64,000 bases of DNA from Molossus alvarezi (Eukaryota; Chordata; Mammalia; Chiroptera; Molossidae): positions 221,972,290 through 222,036,289 of the forward strand of contig CM073885.1 in the NCBI GenBank assembly GCA_037176705.1, given 5' to 3'. The notes beneath the pieces are model-generated. The model was not told where the DNA came from, did no database searches, and saw nothing but the letters and a program-made list of their open reading frames with translations. Within the stretch, counting starts at the first letter, position 1, and the number at the start of each line of letters is the position of its first letter. This document shows, in pieces, positions 56,870 to 64,000 of the stretch. Made by a program: the position numbers and the translations under genes.

Positions 56870-59800
56870 TAGAGGTAAAGGAGCAGAAAAATTAAGGGAG
56901 GGAAAACAGGTATAAAATTACTTTTGGGCTTTCAACCTGAATGCACGGCAGTCTATTCAGAGATAGGAAAAATAGAATAAGAAGCAGATTTTTGCTGGAG
57001 TTGAGGTATGTTAAGGGGGCAGATAACCTAATATAGAGCATATTGTCAAGCAGTGAGCTCAGCTGAAGACCAGCAACCAATATCTGGAAAAGGTTGAAAC
57101 ACGCACGAGCAGGCATATGGGTGCTCTTTCTCTGTGTCCTACCGAGAGACATGTTTGGGCTGGGTTCTACATATGATTGGGTTCCAGTGGAAGTAGCATG
57201 ACCTCCTGAGGCTCTTCCTTTGTATTTGTACAAACTTGAGAGTAATCTTGTGGAGGGAATAAAAATTTGGGGGGCAGGGGATAAGTAGTTAGAGCCTAGG
57301 TGCCAACTAATTAAGGGAGTGCTGCAAAATATCAGATTTCTAGGGCCTGAGTCCCATTGGATTTTTGGGTTAAATGAAGGCCCTGGGGATAGAGGGAACC
57401 CGTAGTTCCAGACAGCTTTTTGTTAGGTTGCTCAAGATACACCCCTAGGGTCCTTCTTTAGAGAATTCTGCTTGTCTCCACACGTATTTTCAGTAGTCAT
57501 TCATAAATATGGTCCTATAATTTGAAAACAGTAGATGACCCAATGGATTAAAATAGGAAAATACCATATTACATAATCTAAGACAATAATAAGGAAGCTT
57601 GTTCACCCAAATAAATAAATAAACCAGTGTGGTAGAGATAAATATTGGTAGTGCCCATTTAAATACCATCCAGGGGACTGGAAATATTGATCCACCAACT
57701 TGGAGTAGTACAGCCTCGTTGACATGCTCATCCTTATTGTGAAGATTAACTCACCCAGCCATGAGGAGCTCAAAATAGCCATGCTTCTCAAGCTTCAAAT
57801 TATAATTTGAGTTTCCCAGCTAAGTATTCCACATGTGGGAAGAGTAAGACAGTGAAAATATATATTTTTTAGTTAAGTAATTGGCATCACATTCATTTTT
57901 GCTCTTGGTTTGCTGGTAAAATTAGGTCTCTGGGTCTGTGAGGATGAGAGAGAAGGTGATCACTTGCGACCTTTCCTGAAGCTCCCATGGGAGACAGTGA
58001 GCTGCCTCCTGCAGAACTTCGCTATCTTGCTGCTTGTCTTGGAAAGTCTACCACTATAACTTAAAGGGGGAAAAAATAGTAGGTTTTAATACAGGTAGTA
58101 TTAAACATCAAAAATAACAAAACAAATAAAAAAAACCCGCAAAACTAGAAATCCCATTTCTTTGAGAACTGAGCATAAAATAGTGAATGATTAATTCCAG
58201 TTTAGGAGCTTTTGTTCACTAAAGGAGGTGGTCTTTGAGCGGGCCTTTAAATAATAGAAAACAGTATTCATACAAAGATGGAATAAGAAGTACACTTCAG
58301 GTAGAAGACATTGCACATATAAAGGTTGGATATCAGGATAGAACAATCAGTATGTTTACAAAAAAAAAACAACAATGAGCAATTCAAGGTTTACCTTTAA
58401 AAATATGCCAGGACTGGATCTCATCAAGCTGTAAATTTTCCAAATAGAAAACGATGATTCATTTTTTTAGTAGTTCACAGTACTTTAAAATATAAAATAA
58501 AGAGTGAGAGAAAATTCTACAAGCTAGCATTTAAAAATGTTTTATCCTCTAAACAGACTTCTTTTTTAGTCAAGAAACAAACTCTCAGCATTCTGGTTTT
58601 CCACTAGATTATTTTGATGGACCACTTATTATGATCATGAATTTTGCTCAAAACTTACTGGAATGCTGAGCAAAACCTGCTACCAATAATATGATACTAC
58701 TTTCTAAGGTGCTAAAACAACAAATGCACTCAGTTCTCTGATTTAGTTGGTTTCGTAGCAGATCACAGTATTTTAAAATCAAACTAGAATTTGGAAACAC
58801 AAGTTACCTGTATTTAGTATATGTCATATATCAATGCTATTTGTTTTAAATTTTAGATGGATAGTAAATTTCCAACATAGTAAATCAGAAATTTCATCTT
58901 ACTCTCTGCTTAGAAGGATGAATGGTGCATTTTACATAAGAGGGTTTTAGCATACTTAGGGTTGGATCATTTAAAAAAGCAATGGTTCCCATATGATTTC
59001 TGTAAAAATCAAGTTCAACCACTTTCTAGGAGGTGAAGGATGACAAAAAATAAAGAGGGGAACATTGTACTAATTTCTTGTTATAGAATTATACGTGTAC
59101 AACTTAATTTTATTTGGCATGTCTAAAAGTTCAGTGGTTTCTTCACTACTAGAAGGTAAATAAATAAGACATATTCATGAAAACTGCAATCTCTGTTACT
59201 GTCTTTGAATTCATATAAAAGGAACGTTCTTTTTTGTTTTCTCAGTTTTCTTTTAACTTTGCTTTAAATTACCAATTGTTAAAATATACTTAGTCAATTA
59301 TTGCTGAAGAACTCTAATAATAGTCAGGCATTTTGCAGTACGTGTTACTGCAATAATCCAATTACTCACTTGGGTATTTATTAGAGTATTGAACTCAATA
59401 ACTTCTTAATCTGTAATATTTTTGCTTTGTAATTATGTTAGTAGTTTATCTTAGTTCTCAAAGAAGTAATATGGAGTGATTTTGATTCTTTTACTGTTGA
59501 AACTAAGCAAATGGCAAGTGAATTTTTTTTATTCTTTTTCACTTCATAAGTGACTACCATCACTTTATGATATACTAAAGTTTTTAGGTGATAGTCTTGT
59601 AGTACCCCCAGACCAGGACATGAGTGACTCAACAAACATGAGCAATATTAGTGAGTGAGTGACAGGGAAAGGGGAGTGGTTTTTGAGGTATGTATTTAAT
59701 AAAAAATGTTAAGTTTTATCTCAATGATTGAACCTGAATTGTTTAGACACCTTATCAGTAGTAAAGACGTCTTTGTTTTAAATCACAGAAGTAAAATATA

Positions 59801-61455
59801 CTTGACTGTTTGAGAGGTGAGCCCCACCTTCTACCACATAGTGTATTTTTGGTGCAATTTTTCATCAGCATGAAAAGAGAGAAGTCACCTCACCGGCTAA
59901 AAGGCATATGTATACGTTGGCCAGGGCTGATATAGCAGGAAAGGTATTGGGAAAGCAATACTCTTCAATTCAGTGACACATTTACTGAGCTACATAAATT
60001 GCCTTTGTTTTCATTTGTCCTTGTGGGTGATTTGGATGCGTTGTTAGATGTGTCACAATCCTGTTTCAGCATATCTGAGGCATGACTGGCTACTACACCC
60101 ATCTCTTTGTAATGGAGGCAAATTCTCTTTTCTTAAACCCAACCCCTGATACCAGCAGATGTGCTTTGTTGGATGGGGAGACAGTATTTTTTTTTTTATG
60201 GATCTAATAAAATTCAGTTTAGTGTAAGCCCTCACAAAGATTCCATGAAAAGTTGTTTTACTTCTAATTTTTATAGAGAGCTTATGGGGATATTCAGGAA
60301 ACCAGAAAGTTGATTGTCATTTCTGTAAGGAAAAATTGTGCAAACAACATATAAAATGGGACTGGCATTCGATAAAAATCTGTGGATATGAGAAAATAAA
60401 TAGGTATATAACTAGAGATTGGATTTTTTTTTTTTTTAAAGAACGTCAAACTCACTTCACTTATATATTCTTTTCTCTCTCAGTTGGTGTCCCTTCTGCT
60501 CTAGAAAGTGGCAATTATATCAAGAATATTGCTCTTGAAACCCCACCCCAACATCAGTTTCTGAAATGTGAGCCAAAGTCAAAAGACACATGGAGAAAAA
60601 GGGATAATGCTATAATGATAACTTCCAAACCTTTCCTCAGAGTGTAAATGAGAAAGGGAGCTACATCTAGTTCAACTGAGCACCCTATGGCATTAAACAA
60701 AGTAAATAGCTCAGTGAACAGCGTGGGTAACTACTGAATCTTGTTTGTCATCTCTTACCAAGTGGCCACAGCTCAGTCTCTTAAGTATCTTGGAAGTGTC
60801 CAATCTCCAAATGACTGTTTATGAAGATGAGACACATCTTAAAATTAATGTCCTCCATTAAGAGGAATTATTTTAAAGGTGACTCATTTTCATCGACTCT
60901 TCCTTTCAAGTTGCATTCTTTCTACGTAATGCTAGCCAGAGGACATGCCATTGCCCTGATGGCTGTTCCACAAGGATCAAAGTGCCCTGTTTTCCTCAAG
61001 ACAGTCTGTGTTTTACACCAAATTACAAAATAGGTAAAGTTGTGGGAATTTTTGGAAACTGTAGACAGCCAGTAAAGGAGAAATTTCTAAGTCCTTCAAA
61101 TCATAACAAGTGGCATATATTTATTAAAGCTACATAAGCAAGAGAACTTTTTTGAGTATTTGGATTACAGGCTCTTGAAAAGTCTCAATTTTCTCAATCT
61201 TTTAAGTTGCATGAAAAGCTATTATATATTTTTTTAATTTAATATAATACTATGAATAAAATCAAAACACAATTAACTAAATGTGTTTTCTAGTCACTGT
61301 TGAATTCCCATCTAAATTCTACAATTATTTCCTTTAAATTCCAATACCAGTTGATATGATTTTAGGGAACCCAAGCTAATTTTAATGTTCATCCAAGCAA
61401 GACAGAATTATGCAGATATTCAGTTGGGGGGAAAAATGCCTATAATGCATTATAA
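56870..61455. other. Unique AT-rich DNA, no gene seen
   Basis: Small A and T runs (58351-58360, 60188-60198, 60425-60438) and (AAAT)n at 57608-57625. The minus-strand frame at 56892-57233 (113 codons) and the plus frame at 60336-60647 (103 codons) have no domain that I recognise and no splice context. Confidence 0.45.
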
Positions 61456-61473
61456 AACCAAATTGTGAGTTCT

Positions 61474-61740
61474 TCCCTGCTCAGTGGTTAGAGCATCGGC
61501 CTGAAGACCAGAGAATCCTGGGTTCGGTTCCCTCTAGGGGTATGTACCTCAGTTGCGGTTTGTCCCCGGCCCTGGTTGGGGTCGTGTGGGTGGCAGCCAC
61601 TTGATGTGTCTTTCTCACATCGATGCTTCTCTCTCTCTTCCTCCTTCTCTCCCTCCCACTCTATCTGAAGATAAATGCAAAAATGTCCTCAGGTGAGGAT
61701 AAAAATATATATATATATATAAAATAAAAAGAAGATTTAC
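61474..61740 (+). mobile_element. VES SINE, long form, exact duplication
   Basis: Head shortened (tccctgctcagtggttagagc), body tgcggtttgtccccggccctgg, pyrimidine tract, atgtcctcaggtgaggataaaa tail and a (TA)n at about 61708-61720. aaattgtgagttct flanks it: 61460-61473 against 61741-61754. Confidence 0.9.
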
Positions 61741-62001
61741 AAATTGTGAGTTCTAATTGTCATGATTTAGGGTTAATGTGAAGCAGTGCTCCCCCTATTA
61801 GCAGACATCTCTGAACTTCATAGAAAATGAAATGTGCACGTGTAGTTCGCATGAAAATGAAAACAATCTGTGAGCTTCTGAAATTCTAATGAAGATGATT
61901 AACAACAGATTCAACATTAGAGAGCTCCCACAAAAAATGCCATTGCAAGATTATATCTATTATATAAAGAGTCCCTTTTAGAGAATAAAACCCATTAAAC
62001 A

Positions 62002-62446
62002 TGTACTATGTATTGAATTGTATCTCCCAACAAATTCATATGTTTGAGGTTCTAGCCACTTCTACTTCAGCATGTGGTCTTATTTGGAAATAGGGTCATT
62101 GTAGAAGTCATCAGTTAAGTTAGATTGAGGTCATATCACAGAAGTGTGGGCCCCTAATCAAATATTACATGTATTCTTATAAAAAAGGGAAATTTGGAGA
62201 TAGACATGCCCACAGGGAGAAAACCATGTGAAGATAAATATAGAGATTGGTGTGCTGAAGAAAAAATAAGGAATGTCAAAAGTTTCCAGAAAACCACCAG
62301 AAACTAGAAAAGAGGCATAGGCCGGATGATCCCTCACAACCCTCAGAGGAACCAGCCATCCAGAAATGTGTAATCAATACATTTCTATTGTTTAAAACAC
62401 CCAGCGTGTGGTACTTGATTACGACAATCCTAGCAAACTAATACAA
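62002..62446 (+). mobile_element. MLT1-type (ERVL-MaLR) LTR
   Basis: Complete-looking solo LTR: starts tgtactatgtattgaattgtatctccc, then cttatttggaaatagggtcattg, aagttagattgaggtcatatc, accaccagaaactagaaaagaggc, and ends tgtttaaaacacccagcgtgtggtac, ctagcaaactaatac. Subfamily not assigned. Confidence 0.75.
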
Positions 62447-62578
62447 CATGTTTTGAAATTAAAGACTAACATCTCCATTTTCTAAGAAGAGTGAGACAAT
62501 TTTCCTTGTCTTCTGTGTCAATTTTGCTACTCCTTTAAATCATAAGTCTTAAAGTATGCTATTAGGAGTCATGTGGCT

Positions 62579-62822
62579 GCCCTAGCTAGTTTTGCTCAGT
62601 GGTTAGAGTGTCGGACTGACCAAAGAGTCACGGGTTGGATTCTGACAAAGGGCACGTACCTCGGTTGCATTTTGTCCCGGGCCCTGGTTGGGTTATATGG
62701 GAGGCAACCAATCGATGTTTCCCTCTCACATCAATGTTTCTCTTTCTCTCTCTCCGCCGCCCCCCCGCCCCCACTCTATCTGAAGATATTTCAGAAAATA
62801 TTCTCGGGTGAGGATAAAAAAA
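62579..62822 (+). mobile_element. VES SINE, long form, exact duplication
   Basis: Head gccctagctagttttgctcag, body ttgcattttgtcccgggccctgg, a C-rich run (62757-62773), tattctcgggtgaggataaaaa tail. gagtcatgtggct flanks it exactly at 62566-62578 and 62823-62835. Confidence 0.9.
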
Positions 62823-63279
62823 GAGTCATGTGGCTTCTCTGAATAATTCTATAAAATCCATCTGCTTTCAGGAATGAGTTTCTTGTCTGTTGATACAATG
62901 AAGTTAGGAAAAGTGTTATACCAACAGCTTCCAGTGTTCTAGGGCTAGTGGCTTCTGGCCATCATGCTGAACTTAAACTTGGATTATTTTTAAAGCACAA
63001 CCTTTTTCAGTAGTTTACAGACATTTGAATTCAAAATTTTCAACATGATAAGAATCTTATAAGTACGGGGCATAACAAGGAAGTTATTTAATGAGAAATA
63101 AGTATGAGGCTGGCCTAAAGTATCTTCTATTTAACACTGAATTCCAGAAGTCAGTAAGGCAATTTTGCCTCATTTTAATAAAAAAGGATGTGATCCTACC
63201 ATCTTATACATAATATATTGTTCATACGATTACAATACAAAAGTATAATGGCAATGCAAAGAAAAACATGTCAAAAAAG

Positions 63280-63770
63280 TGTTAGTGCCTGTAGCAGATT
63301 GCATTTTCCAGTCACACCTGCAACAATATTTGGCTTTTGACTTGCTCATAACTGTTGAAATGCGGTGCAAGTGATGTCATGTGACTTCGGAAGCTAGGCC
63401 ATGAAAGATGATGCAGCTTCTGCTCTATTAACTGAAACACTGGCCTGGGAACTCTGAGAAATCATGCAAGAAGTGTGACTCCTCTGGGTGTCTGGGCTGA
63501 GGCAGCCAGGCCACGTGCAGAGGGAACATGTAGGGATTCCAGCTCAGTCAGCGGAGCGTTCCTGGCTGAGCTGGCAGCCAGCCTCAACTGCCAGTCACTC
63601 CTTCAGATGACTCCAGCACTCAGCCCTTGAGTTCTCCCAGCTGAGGTCCCAGAAATTGTGGAACAGAGAGAAGGCATTTGTATTGTGACATAGAATTGGT
63701 GAGCCAAAGAAAATGGTTAGTTTGTGACACTAAGTTTTGGGGTGGTTAAGGTAGCAACAGTAAGGGTAAG
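63280..63770 (+). mobile_element. MLT1-type (MaLR) LTR, diverged
   Basis: gtgacttcggaagctaggcc, agaaatcatgcaagaagtgtgact, ccacgtgcagagggaac, caactgccagtcact and the end aaaatggttagtttgtgacactaagttttggggtgg fit a MaLR LTR. The right end is uncertain. Confidence 0.6.
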
Positions 63771-64000
63771 AGTAGCCTGGTGAACATTGCGTCTTGTTCA
63801 GAAGTCCCACGCATGTGCTTTGAAATATCGCTTCCTCATTAACCCATAGTGTTGCTGGCAAGCAATAGATTATATAGGGGCTATTTATTATCCTTAGAGA
63901 AAAAAAGCACATTTCTGACATTATTCTTCCTTCAGTTAATAGAGGCTTCTACAATTCATTCCTCTTGAGAGTCTCTCTCAAAGACTTTTAAGATTTAATC

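Overview
The window is nuclear DNA of a mammal, almost certainly a bat. The main evidence is about fourteen copies of a tRNA-headed SINE of the VES type, several with clean 10-14 bp target-site duplications. They sit among ancient mammalian repeats (MIR, L2, L1M, MLT1-type LTRs, MER5-like DNA transposons). Base composition, repeat content and the absence of long open frames fit an intergenic or intronic region. I found no host protein-coding exon, RNA gene, CRISPR array or operon that I can support. Every coding-like stretch I can identify belongs to a transposable element and is broken.

Layout: 1-8,090 is mostly unique DNA with an L1M tail, an L2 element split by a VES SINE, a MIR, a (ATTC)n microsatellite and a pyrimidine tract. 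8,096-12,642 is a class I (gammaretrovirus-like) endogenous retrovirus on the minus strand. It has a tRNA-Thr primer-binding site, remnants of gag, protease, RNase H, integrase and transmembrane env, and a 4-bp GTAT target duplication. Most RT and all surface env are missing, and its 5' LTR has been replaced by a palindrome. 12,643-24,200 is unique DNA with MIR, L2, L1M, MER5-like and VES copies. 24,227-30,198 is a nearly full-length but dead LINE-1 on the minus strand, inserted into an older L1M with a 14-bp duplication. 30,200-46,390 holds more VES/MIR/L1M copies and, at 40,242-41,228, a second LTR locus arranged as a large palindrome. 46,395-50,012 is a second LINE-1 of the same lineage, with internal deletions that removed the reverse transcriptase core yet left an in-frame fusion. 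50,100-64,000 has an L2 split by a MIR, a small TA-flanked MITE candidate, three VES copies and two MLT1-type LTR remnants.

No host genes work together here. The interest lies in element structure: two LTR loci with inverted U5-type ends, a possibly mosaic retroviral gag, head-only VES SINEs and an RT-less LINE-1 ORF2. I saw no convincing new biological system, and family names are from memory of consensus features, not from a database search.
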